Source: Leisingera aquaemixtae
Lineage (GTDB): Bacteria > Pseudomonadota > Alphaproteobacteria > Rhodobacterales > Rhodobacteraceae
Reading direction: 5' to 3'
Assembly (NCBI RefSeq): GCF_019801145.1
Contig: NZ_JAHVJQ010000002.1
Location: forward strand, 248,001-312,000
DNA: 64,000 bases
Numbering within the stretch: the stretch's first letter is position 1; each line of letters starts with the position of its first letter. A model generated the notes under the pieces. The model was not told the DNA's origin, did no database searches, and saw nothing but the letters and a program-made list of their open reading frames with translations. The position numbers and the translations under genes were made by a program. Positions 9,019 through 17,293 of the stretch are shown one piece after another.

Positions 9019-9657
9019 ATGGCAGGCTGCTGCAACCACAGCGCAAAATTCGACGGGGTCTCGGACGATTACAAACGCAGGCTTTGGCTGGTAATCGCCA
9101 TCAACGCCGGCATGTTTGCAGTGGAAATGGGTGCGGGCCAGCTGTCCGGCAGCCAGGCGCTGAAGGCGGACGCCTTGGATTTTCTGGGTGACGCGCTGAC
9201 CTATGGCATTTCGCTGGCGGTGATCGGGGCCACCCTGCGCACCCGGGCGCTGGCGGCACTGGGCAAGGGCGTCAGCCTGCTGCTGATGGGGCTCTGGGTG
9301 TTTGGCTCCACTGTATACCAAGTATTCTACGTCGGCGTGCCGCAGGCCCATATCATGGGGGTGATCGGCTTCATGGCACTGGCGGCGAACCTGATCTCGG
9401 TGCTGCTGCTGGCCCGCTACAAGGACGGCGACGCCAATGTGCGGTCGGTCTGGCTGTGTTCGCGCAACGACGCGATTGGCAATGTTGCAGTGATGTTTGC
9501 GGCCCTGGGGGTCTGGGGCACGGCAACCGGCTGGCCGGACCTCATTGTGGCCGGCATCATGGGCGGGCTGTTCCTGAACTCCGCCTTCCAGATCCTGGTG
9601 CAGGCAGTGCGGGAATGGCGCGTGGAAGAGGCGCACGCGGCGGCGCATACACAATAA
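9019..9657 (+). CDS. cation diffusion facilitator-type heavy-metal transporter
   Basis: A 212-residue inner-membrane protein with five to six transmembrane segments. The start at 9019 (MAGCCNHSAKFD) follows AGGA; an in-frame ATG 15 bases earlier is less well placed. KADALDFLGDALTYG (TM2) and SRNDAIGNVAVMFAA (TM5) correspond to the metal-site helices of CDF proteins, with Asp/Asn in place of the usual His. The N-terminal CCNH may bind metal. There is almost no cytoplasmic C-terminal domain, so it is a short CDF form. The adjacent MerR regulator and promoter indicate metal-inducible export, probably Zn, Cd, Co or Pb. The ion is not decided by sequence. Confidence 0.88.
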   Translation: MAGCCNHSAKFDGVSDDYKRRLWLVIAINAGMFAVEMGAGQLSGSQALKADALDFLGDALTYGISLAVIGATLRTRALAALGKGVSLLLMGLWVFGSTVYQVFYVGVPQAHIMGVIGFMALAANLISVLLLARYKDGDANVRSVWLCSRNDAIGNVAVMFAALGVWGTATGWPDLIVAGIMGGLFLNSAFQILVQAVREWRVEEAHAAAHTQ

Positions 9658-9691
9658 GAACCGAGGGTGCTCTTGCCTGGGCTGGCGCAAA

Positions 9692-9747
9692 TGCGCCTGT
9701 CCGTTTTGCCGGAGGCAAACCTCCGGTTTGACGGGCAGGCAGGCGCA
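9692..9747. terminator. long hairpin between convergent genes
   Basis: Outer arms TGCGCCTG (9692-9699) and CAGGCGCA (9740-9747), and an inner perfect stem CCGGAGG (9709-9715) / CCTCCGG (9720-9726) with a CAAA loop, form a long imperfect hairpin. It lies between the convergent transporter and acyl-CoA synthetase genes and is probably a shared terminator, although T-runs are short. Confidence 0.5.
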
Positions 9748-9777
9748 GCCCGGCCTATCGGCCTGGTAGAGCAAAGG

Positions 9778-11280
9778 TCAGGCAAAAAGACCCTCGTACT
9801 CCTCGCGCAGGGCTTTCTTCTGCACCTTGCCCATAGTGTTGCGCGGCAGGGCCTCCAGCAGGATGATCTCCTTGGGCTGCTTGAACTTGGCCAATTGCCC
9901 CGACAGAGCCTCCTTGATCGCCTCGGCGCTGGTGCCTTCGCCCTCCGGCACCACCACGGCCACCACACCCTCGCCGAAATCGGGATGCGGCACGCCAATC
10001 ACCGCGCTTTCCAGAACGCCTGGCAGGTCGTCGATCAGGCTCTCAACCTCCTTGGGATAGACGTTGAAGCCTCCGGTGATGATCAGGTCCTTCTCGCGCC
10101 CGACAATGGTGACATAGCCGTCGGCGTCGACCTTTGCCATGTCGCCTGTGATGAACCAGCCGTCCGCCTGCAGCTCTTCCGCCGTCTTCTCCGGCATCTG
10201 CCAGTAGCCCTGGAACACGTTCGGGCCGCGCACCTCCAGCACGCCGATCTCTCCGTCGGGCACCTCGGCGCCGTCCTGCATCACCCGGGCTTCCACGCCC
10301 GGCAGCGGGAAACCGACGGTGCCCGCGCGGCGCTCGCCTTCATAGGGGTTGGAGGTGCTCATATTGGTTTCGGTCATCCCGTAGCGTTCCAGAATGCGGT
10401 GTCCGGTGCGGGCCTCCCACTGCTCATGGGTATCGACCAGCAAGGGCGCAGAGCCGGAAATGAACAGTCGCATATTGGCGGCACGCTCACGGGTCAGCCG
10501 CTCATCCGCCAGCAGGCGGGTATAAAACGTCGGCACCCCCATCATCGCTGTGGAGGACGGCATTGCCTCCAGAATGGCATTGGCATCAAAGCCCGGCAGG
10601 AACACCACCTGGCTGCCTGCAAACAGCGCCACATTGGTCGCCACAAACAGCCCGTGAGTGTGGAAGATCGGCAGCGCATGTATCAGAACGTCATCCTTAG
10701 TGAACCGCCAGGTGTCGCGCAGGGTCAGCGAATTGGACGCCAGATTATCATGGCTCAGCATCGCGCCCTTGGAGCGGCCGGTGGTGCCGGACGTGTAAAG
10801 GATTGCCGCCAGATCATCTGGCTGACGTGACACGGGTGCAAAACCGGACTGGCCATCCGCCAGATCGCGCAGGCTTCCCTGCCCTGCGGCGTCCAGTGTC
10901 AGCACCTTTGCCCCAGCAGCAATGGCGCCGGTTTCCTCCAGCCGCGCGGGATCGCAGACCACCACGCGCGGAGAGGCGTCGCCAACGAAATAAGCCACCT
11001 CCGGCCCGGTATAGGCGGTGTTGAGCGGCAGGAAGATGCCGCCGGCCATGACGGTGCCAAGGTACAGTTCGATCGCCTGAATGGTTTTTTGGACCTGCAC
11101 CGCCACCCGGTCACCGGGCTGCACGCCTTGGGCGGCCAGCGCCGCGGCCATCCGCTCCGCGCCGGCAAACAGCGCGCCGAATGTGACCGTGCTGCCGCCC
11201 GGAAGCCGGGCAAAAACATCCTCCTCGCGCCCCAGCGAGGACTCGCGCAGCTGGCGGATCAGGTGGTTGTCGTCGTACAT
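9778..11280 (-). CDS. AMP-forming acyl-CoA synthetase, malonyl-CoA synthetase-like
   Basis: A 500-residue ANL-superfamily enzyme. The start at 11280 follows GAAGGAG. The AMP-binding P-loop YTSGTTGRSKGAM is near residue 157, the adenine motif RYGMTETNMSTSNPYEGER near 295-313, the hinge GREKDLIITGGFNVYPKEVE near 405 and the catalytic Lys in GKVQKKAL near the C-terminus. The ISGSAPL and AGTVGFPLPGV segments resemble MatB/ACSF3 malonyl-CoA synthetases, which activate malonate or methylmalonate. No malonate decarboxylase or transporter is adjacent, so the substrate is inferred from similarity only. A medium-chain acyl-CoA synthetase is the alternative. Confidence 0.8.
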   Translation of the reverse strand: MYDDNHLIRQLRESSLGREEDVFARLPGGSTVTFGALFAGAERMAAALAAQGVQPGDRVAVQVQKTIQAIELYLGTVMAGGIFLPLNTAYTGPEVAYFVGDASPRVVVCDPARLEETGAIAAGAKVLTLDAAGQGSLRDLADGQSGFAPVSRQPDDLAAILYTSGTTGRSKGAMLSHDNLASNSLTLRDTWRFTKDDVLIHALPIFHTHGLFVATNVALFAGSQVVFLPGFDANAILEAMPSSTAMMGVPTFYTRLLADERLTRERAANMRLFISGSAPLLVDTHEQWEARTGHRILERYGMTETNMSTSNPYEGERRAGTVGFPLPGVEARVMQDGAEVPDGEIGVLEVRGPNVFQGYWQMPEKTAEELQADGWFITGDMAKVDADGYVTIVGREKDLIITGGFNVYPKEVESLIDDLPGVLESAVIGVPHPDFGEGVVAVVVPEGEGTSAEAIKEALSGQLAKFKQPKEIILLEALPRNTMGKVQKKALREEYEGLFA

Positions 11281-11374
11281 CGGCGGCTCCTTCATCTGGC
11301 GGCGCCATTTGCGCGCCTTGGCCCGCCGAAATCAAGCCATTGATCTTTGCGGCGCTTGGGCGCAGGGTCGCGCC

Positions 11375-12310
11375 ATGGCGGAATCCTTAACATCGCATCG
11401 GCCTGTGCTGGCGGTCCTGCTGAAAGTGACCGCCATTGCGCTGTTCACCGCACTGTCCGGGATCATCAAGGCCACCTCGGAAACCGTACCGGCAGGCGAG
11501 GCGGTGTTCTTCCGCTCCTTCTTTGCGATCCCCGTAATTGTGGTCTGGCTGACGGCGCGCGGCCAGCTGCGCCAGGGGCTGATCACCAAGAAGCCGATGT
11601 TTCACGTGTGGCGCGGACTGGTTGGAACCTCGGCGATGGGGATGACCTTCATGGGGCTGGCGCTGCTGCCGCTGCCGGAGGTCACCGCCATCGGCTATGC
11701 CACCCCGATCTTCACCCTGATCCTTGCGGCGCTGTTCCTGGGCGAGACCATCCGCCTGGTGCGGATCAGTGCGGTGGCCATCGGCCTGTTGGGCGTGCTC
11801 ATCATGATCTGGCCGCGCCTGGGCGGCGACCTGGGCGATGGCGCCATGCTGGGGGTGCTTCTGGTGGTTGGCGCCACTGTCGCCCGCGGATTTGTGCAGA
11901 TCCACATCCGCCGCATGGTGCAGTCCGAGCATACCGCGGCCATCGTCTTCTATTTCTCGCTGACCGCCTCTGGCCTGGCGCTGCTAACGGCACCCTTCGG
12001 CTGGGTGATGCCGGATGCGCAAACCGCGGCGCTGCTGGTCAGCGCCGGGCTGGTCGGCGGAGTGGCACAGATCCTGGTCACCTCCTCCTACCGCTTTGCG
12101 CCCGCCTCGATGCTGGCGCCTTATGACTATGCCTCGATGATCTTTGCCATTGTGATCGGCTATGTCTGGTTCAACGAGTGGCCGACGCTGGTGATGCTGG
12201 CCGGTGCGGCGCTAGTGATCGCTGGCAATGTGCTGGTGATCTGGCGCGAGCACCGGCTGGGCCTGCGGCGCGGCAAGGCCAAGCCGCTGATCGACCCAAA
12301 GGGCGGATAG
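11375..12310 (+). CDS. DMT-superfamily (EamA) transporter
   Basis: A 311-residue inner-membrane protein with ten predicted transmembrane helices in two EamA repeats. It resembles RarD/RhaT-type metabolite exporters (PAGEAVFFRSFFAIPVIVVW, PEVTAIGYATPIFTLILAALFLGE, PASMLAPYDYASMIFAIVIGYVWFNEWP). The substrate is unknown. The frame is open far upstream, but the first well-placed ATG is at 11375. No strong ribosome-binding site is seen there. It is divergent from the acyl-CoA synthetase gene; its stop codon touches the 14-bp inverted repeat that follows. Confidence 0.87.
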   Translation: MAESLTSHRPVLAVLLKVTAIALFTALSGIIKATSETVPAGEAVFFRSFFAIPVIVVWLTARGQLRQGLITKKPMFHVWRGLVGTSAMGMTFMGLALLPLPEVTAIGYATPIFTLILAALFLGETIRLVRISAVAIGLLGVLIMIWPRLGGDLGDGAMLGVLLVVGATVARGFVQIHIRRMVQSEHTAAIVFYFSLTASGLALLTAPFGWVMPDAQTAALLVSAGLVGGVAQILVTSSYRFAPASMLAPYDYASMIFAIVIGYVWFNEWPTLVMLAGAALVIAGNVLVIWREHRLGLRRGKAKPLIDPKGG

Positions 12311-12349
12311 CAGGCTCTAACACGGGATTACTGCAGTGTTAGAGCCTGC
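12310..12349. repeat. perfect 14-bp inverted repeat made of two head-to-head TTAGRGNCTG motifs
   Basis: GCAGGCTCTAACAC (12310-12323) and GTGTTAGAGCCTGC (12336-12349) are exact reverse complements, separated by 12 bases. Each arm holds a full copy of the dispersed motif. It sits between convergent genes (stops at 12310 and 12366) and can fold as a hairpin. No T-run follows on either strand, so a simple intrinsic terminator is not certain. Confidence 0.8.
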
Positions 12350-12365
12350 ATCCCTACCGGCCGGC

Positions 12366-13064
12366 TCAGATCGCGCGGGTCAGCCCCCCGTCGACGCGGA
12401 TGTTCTGCCCGGTGGTATAAGCTGCATCATCCGAGGCCAGATAGGCAATCAGCGCTGATACTTCGCGCGCGGTGCCATAGCGCCCCATCGGGATGCGCGC
12501 CCTGCGGTCCTCGGTCTCGGGCAGGCTGTCGATGAAGCCCGGCAGCACGTTGTTCATCCGCACGCCCCGGGCCGCGAACTTGTCGGCAAACAGCTTGGTA
12601 AAACTTGCCAGTCCCGCCCGGAACACACCGGACGTGGGAAACAGCGGATCCGGCTCAAACACCGCAAAGGTGGAGATGTTGATGATCGACCCCTTGCCCT
12701 GCGCCGCCATGACAGGCGCCACCAGCCGGGCCGGACGGATCACGTTCATCAGGTAGTATTCCATCCCCAGATGCCAGTCCTCATCACTGATCTCCATGAT
12801 GTCGCCCTTGGGCCCGTGGCCTGCCGAGTTGACCAGCACGTCGATCCGCCCCCAGCGGTCCATCGCCTTGCCCACCAAAGCCTGCAGATCGCTTTGTTCG
12901 AGGTTGGAGCCTGTATGGCCCACCCCGCCCAGCTCCTGCGCCAGCCCCTCGCCCTTGCCGGAGGAGGAGAGGATCGCAACCTCATACCCCTGCGAATGAA
13001 GGTGGCGGGCAGCATCCGCGCCCATACCGCTGCCGGCGGCGGTGAAGAGAGCAACCTTGGTCAT
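12366..13064 (-). CDS. short-chain dehydrogenase/reductase family protein with atypical active site
   Basis: A 232-residue Rossmann-fold protein. The start at 13064 follows AAGGAG. The cofactor loop is AAGSGMGADAA (residues 8-18) and NSAG is present near 80. The usual Ser...Tyr-x-x-x-Lys site is not present: where Tyr and Lys are expected, 13-18 residues after NIS, the sequence reads PTSGVFRAGLASFTK. The C-terminal GGLTRAI is SDR-like. It could be a binding-only or altered-mechanism SDR. It is divergent from a LysR regulator (13167), which is the obvious candidate to control it. Confidence 0.85.
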   Translation of the reverse strand: MTKVALFTAAGSGMGADAARHLHSQGYEVAILSSSGKGEGLAQELGGVGHTGSNLEQSDLQALVGKAMDRWGRIDVLVNSAGHGPKGDIMEISDEDWHLGMEYYLMNVIRPARLVAPVMAAQGKGSIINISTFAVFEPDPLFPTSGVFRAGLASFTKLFADKFAARGVRMNNVLPGFIDSLPETEDRRARIPMGRYGTAREVSALIAYLASDDAAYTTGQNIRVDGGLTRAI

Positions 13065-13166
13065 GTCTTTACTCCTTTGCTTGCCCTCAGGATGGCTGCT
13101 CAGGCCGCGCTTGACCAATCATGTCTCATCGCGCCAGACTGTAGAGAAACTACTGGCTGAGACCTG

Positions 13167-14003
13167 ATGCGCCTGCCCAACCTCAACGCCCTGCGGATGT
13201 TCGACGCCGCTGCCCGCCACCTGAATTTCGGCCGCGCGGCAGAGGAGCTGCACCTGACCCAGGGCGCAGTGGCGCAGCAGGTGCGGCGGCTGGAGGCGGA
13301 TCTGGGTCACAAGCTGTTCCACCGACACGCCCGCGGGCTGACGCTGACCGACACCGGGCGCAGCTATCACGCCCCGGTCCGGCAGGCCCTGATGCTGATC
13401 CGAGAGGCAACGGACAAGCTGGCGCCGGCAGTGCAGAGGGTGACGCTGTCGGTGCCGCCCTCCTTTGCCTCGAAATGGCTGGTGCCGCGGCTGCCGGAAT
13501 TCGAGGCCCGCCACCCCGATATCGACCTGCGGGTCGTGGCAGAGGAAAATCTGACTGATTTCAAGCGCGACGGCATCGACATCGCCATCCGCCAGGGCGG
13601 CAAGCCGCAGGAAAGCAGCTTGAACTCAGCGCTCCTGTCACTGGTGGATCTGGTAGCGGTGGCACGCCAGGATTCGGCTCTAACCAAGGAGGATTCACCC
13701 GAACTGGCGGATCTGGCGCGGCACACGCTGATACAGGACGGGCACCGGCACTGGGACCTGCTGCTGCGGCAGGAGGGGCTCACGGCCACGGGCCGGGTGC
13801 TGCAGTTCAACCAAACCGCACTGGCGATGGATGCGGCAATGAACGGGCAGGGCATTGCCCTTGTGCCCCGTATTTTCCTGGGCAGCCAGCCGCTGGCAGA
13901 GCTGTGGCAGGCGCCGCGGCTGGGGGATCAGGGCTTCTACGTGCTTTGGCCCAGCACTCAGGGCCGGGCCAAGACAGTGGTGGACTGGCTGCTGCGCCAA
14001 TAG
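13167..14003 (+). CDS. LysR-family transcriptional regulator (GcvA-like)
   Basis: A 278-residue LysR protein. The N-terminal HTH (residues 1-60) reads MRLPNLNALRMFDAAARHLN...AAEELHLTQGAVAQQVRRLE, the form typical of the GcvA subgroup. The periplasmic-binding-like effector domain follows, with VPPSFASKWLVPRLPEFEARHP (about 95-116) and DGIDIAIRQGG (about 137). The effector is unknown. It shares a ~100-base divergent intergenic region with the atypical SDR gene and probably regulates it and itself. A near copy of the TTAGRGNCTG motif falls in its coding sequence around 13674-13683. Confidence 0.9.
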   Translation: MRLPNLNALRMFDAAARHLNFGRAAEELHLTQGAVAQQVRRLEADLGHKLFHRHARGLTLTDTGRSYHAPVRQALMLIREATDKLAPAVQRVTLSVPPSFASKWLVPRLPEFEARHPDIDLRVVAEENLTDFKRDGIDIAIRQGGKPQESSLNSALLSLVDLVAVARQDSALTKEDSPELADLARHTLIQDGHRHWDLLLRQEGLTATGRVLQFNQTALAMDAAMNGQGIALVPRIFLGSQPLAELWQAPRLGDQGFYVLWPSTQGRAKTVVDWLLRQ

Positions 14004-14006
14004 CGG

Positions 14007-14378
14007 TCAGGCAGAGGCGGCCTCAGCCCCTTCCGGCGCGCTGAGCGAGATCACAGCAACCACGGCAGCGCCATTGAGCCAGTAGAACGCTGCATCCAGC
14101 CCGGCAAAGCCAAAGGCAAAAGGCGCTGCCAGAAAGGTGAGGCCGACAATCAGGTCGACCGTCAAATGCAGTTTGTAGGGCAGCACCCGGATCAGGCCGA
14201 GGTGATGGTCAGTCAGCACCGTCAGGACAAAGGCGGCGATGCCGGTTGCCACCGACAGCCACAGCGCCAGCGGGTTGCTTTCGCCGAGGCCCAGCAGGAA
14301 CGGCAGTCCCATCAGGGCGATGGCCACCGGGTAGTCGAGATAGGCGTGGATGGTGCGGGTCACAAAGCGGAGGGGCAT
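14007..14378 (-). CDS. small integral membrane protein (SPW-repeat-like)
   Basis: A 123-residue protein with four hydrophobic helices (about residues 17-33, 38-56, 68-90, 93-112) and polar ends. HAYLDYPVAIALMGLPFLLG and HLTVDLIVGLTFLAAPFAFGF resemble the SPW-type small membrane proteins. No enzymatic motif is seen and the function is unknown. Its stop lies three bases from the convergent LysR stop. Confidence 0.75.
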   Translation of the reverse strand: MPLRFVTRTIHAYLDYPVAIALMGLPFLLGLGESNPLALWLSVATGIAAFVLTVLTDHHLGLIRVLPYKLHLTVDLIVGLTFLAAPFAFGFAGLDAAFYWLNGAAVVAVISLSAPEGAEAASA

Positions 14379-14515
14379 GGATCAGGTCCTTGTTACTGAG
14401 GTCTCTTGGCCGCCGATGCGGCTGTGGCCCCAATCTGCCCCATCAGTACCGGACGCTGAATTTCAGAAGCCCCCGCAAATTTTGCAGATCGTACAGAACT
14501 TGGGAGCCCAGCAGG

Positions 14516-15475
14516 TCAGGCAGCCCTGTGCTGCTGCCGGTAGGCCGCCGGGGACATGCCGACCTGCTTGCGGAACACCCGCGAAAACGCCGCCTCGGAG
14601 GCGTAGCCGGCAATCTCGGCCGCATCCGCGACGTTCAGCCCCTGCTCCGTCAGCCCCTGGCAAGCGATTTGCATCCGCCAGCTGGTCAGGTACTGCATCG
14701 GCGTCACCGCCATCTTGGCGGTGAATTCCTGGGCAAAGGCGGTGCGCGACATGCCGGCCTCGCGCGCCAGGCCCTCGACGCTCCACTCCTGCGCCGGCGC
14801 CTGGTGGAACGCGGTCAGCGCGCGGGAAAGCCGCGGATCGGCAAACCCAGCCAGCGCCGAGCCGCTGGGGCTTTGATGCTCCAGATAGGCGCGGATCGCC
14901 TGGGCAAACAGCACCTCCGACAGTTTCAACGCAATCAGGTCGCCGCCGATACGGGCGCCCTGCACCTCGGAGCCGATCATCCGCAGGGTCGCCTCGATCC
15001 AGGCGCCTGCCTCCTCGCCGTAGTTCTCGATCACGATGTAGGGCGGCAGCCGGTCGATCAGCATATGCCCGGTGCCGCGCCGCCCCGGCATCCCGGCAAA
15101 GGAGAAATGGCCGCAGATCAGCTGTGTATCCCGGTCCTCCTCCGCGCCGCCATAAACCAGCACCCCGCCGCCGTCATAGCCTGCATCCTGCAGCACCTGC
15201 TCCAACGGCAGGGCCTCCAGCGGCTGCACCTCGTTGCACAAGAGCATATGCGCATTGCCATGCGGGATCAGCACCAGATCCCCCTGCCGCAGCCGCAAGT
15301 TTTCGCCGGTTGCCGGCACATGCACCTTCAACTCCCCGCGCTGCACGAAATGAAACCGGGCCACGTTCTGGAACGCCGGCACCTGGACCCCGAACGGCGG
15401 GGTGAATGACGTGCGGAAATAGAGCGTCCCCCTAAGGGACAGCCGGGTGAGAATATCGCTGAGCAGATCCAACAT
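14516..15475 (-). CDS. AraC-family regulator with N-terminal cupin domain
   Basis: A 319-residue regulator. An AraC cupin (about residues 10-180; RFHFVQRGELKVHV, LRQGDLVLIPHGNAH) precedes two C-terminal HTH units (about 215-315; WSVEGLAREAGMSRTAFAQEFTAKMAVTPMQYL and VADAAEIAGYASEAAFSRVFRKQVGMSPAAYRQQ). Start choice is uncertain: in-frame ATGs at 15511 and 15484 also exist. The 15475 codon begins the conserved-looking MLDLLSDIL. The cupin probably binds a small ligand. No target gene is indicated by position. Confidence 0.85.
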   Translation of the reverse strand: MLDLLSDILTRLSLRGTLYFRTSFTPPFGVQVPAFQNVARFHFVQRGELKVHVPATGENLRLRQGDLVLIPHGNAHMLLCNEVQPLEALPLEQVLQDAGYDGGGVLVYGGAEEDRDTQLICGHFSFAGMPGRRGTGHMLIDRLPPYIVIENYGEEAGAWIEATLRMIGSEVQGARIGGDLIALKLSEVLFAQAIRAYLEHQSPSGSALAGFADPRLSRALTAFHQAPAQEWSVEGLAREAGMSRTAFAQEFTAKMAVTPMQYLTSWRMQIACQGLTEQGLNVADAAEIAGYASEAAFSRVFRKQVGMSPAAYRQQHRAA

Positions 15476-15591
15476 GCCCTGCATGTTAGGCGGCAGGCAC
15501 CTCACGTCCATGGCACCGGACGATCCGCAAGGAAATGTGAACGGCCGGGCAACCGAACGCTAAGGTCTCGGGACCACCTGGCTGGGCGCCG

Positions 15592-16062
15592 TTACTCGCT
15601 GATATCCGGCCGGTCCCTACTGCCGCGGTTGCTCATCACCCGGCTCATGGCCAGGATGCCAGCGGCAAGCATCGCCAGCAGCACCGCATGGACGTAATAG
15701 CCAAGCCCCGACGCCATGCCGACCCCGCCGGCCACCCACAGGCTGGCCGCCGTTGCCATGCCGCCGACCCGCTCGTCGCCCTGGATGATTGCGCCGGCAC
15801 CCAGAAAACCGATCGCGCCGACAAGCCCTTGCATGATCCTTGTCGGGTCGGCCCCCATCTCGAGGGTCAGCGCCTCCATCGACATTTCCATGGTGATCAG
15901 CGTAAAGCCCGCCGCTCCGAGCGAGACAATCATGTAGGTCCGCATACCCACCTTGCGGTGCCGCAGTTCCCGGTCCAGCCCCAGCAGCGCCCCGGCAGCA
16001 GCGGCGCAGATCAGCCGCAGGCCCAGTTCAAGATAGCTCACATAGGCAATGCTCAGGTCCAT
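15592..16062 (-). CDS. MgtC/SapB family membrane protein
   Basis: A 156-residue membrane protein with five hydrophobic segments. It has the MgtC signature GALLGLDRELRHRKVGMRTYMIVSLGAA (about residues 20-47) and GLVGAIGFLGAGAIIQ (about 79-94). MgtC proteins help survival at low Mg2+ and modulate the F-ATPase in pathogens; in marine bacteria the role is not established. It lacks the extended C-terminal domain of Salmonella MgtC. It stands alone, with no visible Mg2+-leader. Confidence 0.87.
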   Translation of the reverse strand: MDLSIAYVSYLELGLRLICAAAAGALLGLDRELRHRKVGMRTYMIVSLGAAGFTLITMEMSMEALTLEMGADPTRIMQGLVGAIGFLGAGAIIQGDERVGGMATAASLWVAGGVGMASGLGYYVHAVLLAMLAAGILAMSRVMSNRGSRDRPDISE

Positions 16063-16212
16063 CGCGTTCCTGCTCCTTCTTGGCGGGCAGCAGCGTACAG
16101 CATGCCCTGGAATAACTTTTCAGCAATATGCCCGACTATGGCACAGGGCTGAAAAAATTGCAGGAAATTGGCTTGGCGACCAGACGCTGACGCAATCAGG
16201 CCGGCCCGCAAA

Positions 16213-16240
16213 GCAAAACCCCCGCGCGATGGCGGGGGTT
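16213..16240 (-). terminator. intrinsic terminator of ilvE
   Basis: AAAACCCCCGC / GCGGGGGTTTT form an 11-bp stem with a short loop about 25 bases past the ilvE stop, followed on the minus strand by a T-run. Confidence 0.9.
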
Positions 16241-16264
16241 TTAATCCGGGTATTGCAGGGCCGC

Positions 16265-17131
16265 TTAGGCGCGGACCAGCTTCTCGTAATCCTCGGCGAT
16301 CTCTCGGGTCAGATCACCAACCTCAAACGTATAGTCGCCGATCTGCCCCACCGGGGTGACCTCGGCCGCGGTGCCGGTCAGCCAGCACTGTTCAAAGCCT
16401 TCCATCTCCTCCGGCTTGATGCGGCGCTCGTGCACGGTGATGCCCTTGTCCTTGAGCATCTGGATCACGGTCTGGCGGGTGATGCCGTTGAGGAAGCAGT
16501 CGGCCAGCGGCGTGTGCACCTCACCGTCCTTCACAAAGAACACATTGGCGCCGGTGGCCTCAGCCACATAGCCGCGCCAGTCCATGAACAGCGCGTCAGA
16601 GCAGCCTTTGGCCTCTGCCTTGTGCTTGGAGATGGTGCAAATCATGTAAAGGCCCGCCGCCTTGGCGTGAACCGGGATGGTTTCCGGGCTCGGGCGCTTC
16701 CATTCCGCGATGTCGAGCTTGGCACCCTTCATCTTGGCGTCGCCGTAGTAGGCGCCCCAGCCCCAGACCGCGATCGCCATGCGCACCGGGTTCTTGGCAG
16801 AGGCCACGCCCATGTCCTCGCCCGAGCCGCGCCAGACCAGCGCCCGCACATAGGCATCCTGCAGGCCGGACGCCTTGAGGGTTTCTTCCTTAGCCGCCTC
16901 GATCTGGTCGACGGTGTAGGGCATCGGCATGTCCAGTGCCTCGGCCGATGCGATCAGGCGCTCGGAATGCTCGCGGCTCTTGAAGATCTTACCGTTGTAG
17001 GCGCGCTCGCCCTCGAACACGGAGGAGGCGTAATGCATCGCATGGGTCAGGATATGCACCTTGGCATCCCGCCAGTCGACCAGCTCCCCATCCATCCAGA
17101 TCACACCGTCGCGGTCGTCGTAACCAGCCAT
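16265..17131 (-). CDS. ilvE: branched-chain amino acid aminotransferase
   Basis: A 288-residue class IV PLP enzyme that interconverts Leu/Ile/Val and their 2-oxo acids. The substrate-side motif HYASSVFEGERAY is near residue 33, the PLP lysine lies in PETIPVHAKAAGLYM near 156, and EATGANVFFVKDGEVHTP and LNGITRQTVI (about 195-225) are family-typical. The start at 17131 follows AGGAGG. It is monocistronic, ending at a clear terminator, and divergent from petP. Confidence 0.95.
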   Translation of the reverse strand: MAGYDDRDGVIWMDGELVDWRDAKVHILTHAMHYASSVFEGERAYNGKIFKSREHSERLIASAEALDMPMPYTVDQIEAAKEETLKASGLQDAYVRALVWRGSGEDMGVASAKNPVRMAIAVWGWGAYYGDAKMKGAKLDIAEWKRPSPETIPVHAKAAGLYMICTISKHKAEAKGCSDALFMDWRGYVAEATGANVFFVKDGEVHTPLADCFLNGITRQTVIQMLKDKGITVHERRIKPEEMEGFEQCWLTGTAAEVTPVGQIGDYTFEVGDLTREIAEDYEKLVRA

Positions 17132-17241
17132 GCCGCACCCTCCTGAATTCTGCGGTGATTTTCATTTATTGCGCAAGTTAAGGCCGGAGCGGGCATAATC
17201 TTGCGTCAAAGCTGCGATTCGATACATCTTCACCCTTGGAA

Positions 17242-17258
17242 TGTCAACAACACTGACA
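17242..17258. promoter_or_regulatory. candidate operator dyad upstream of petP
   Basis: TGTCA (17242-17246) and TGACA (17254-17258) form an inverted repeat with a 7-base spacer, 36 bases before the petP start, in the ilvE/petP divergent region. A dyad of this size would fit a dimeric MarR-type regulator such as PetP itself. Binding is inferred only. Confidence 0.35.
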
Positions 17259-17293
17259 TAAACTGACCGGCAAGACAGACGAGGGGGCACCAC

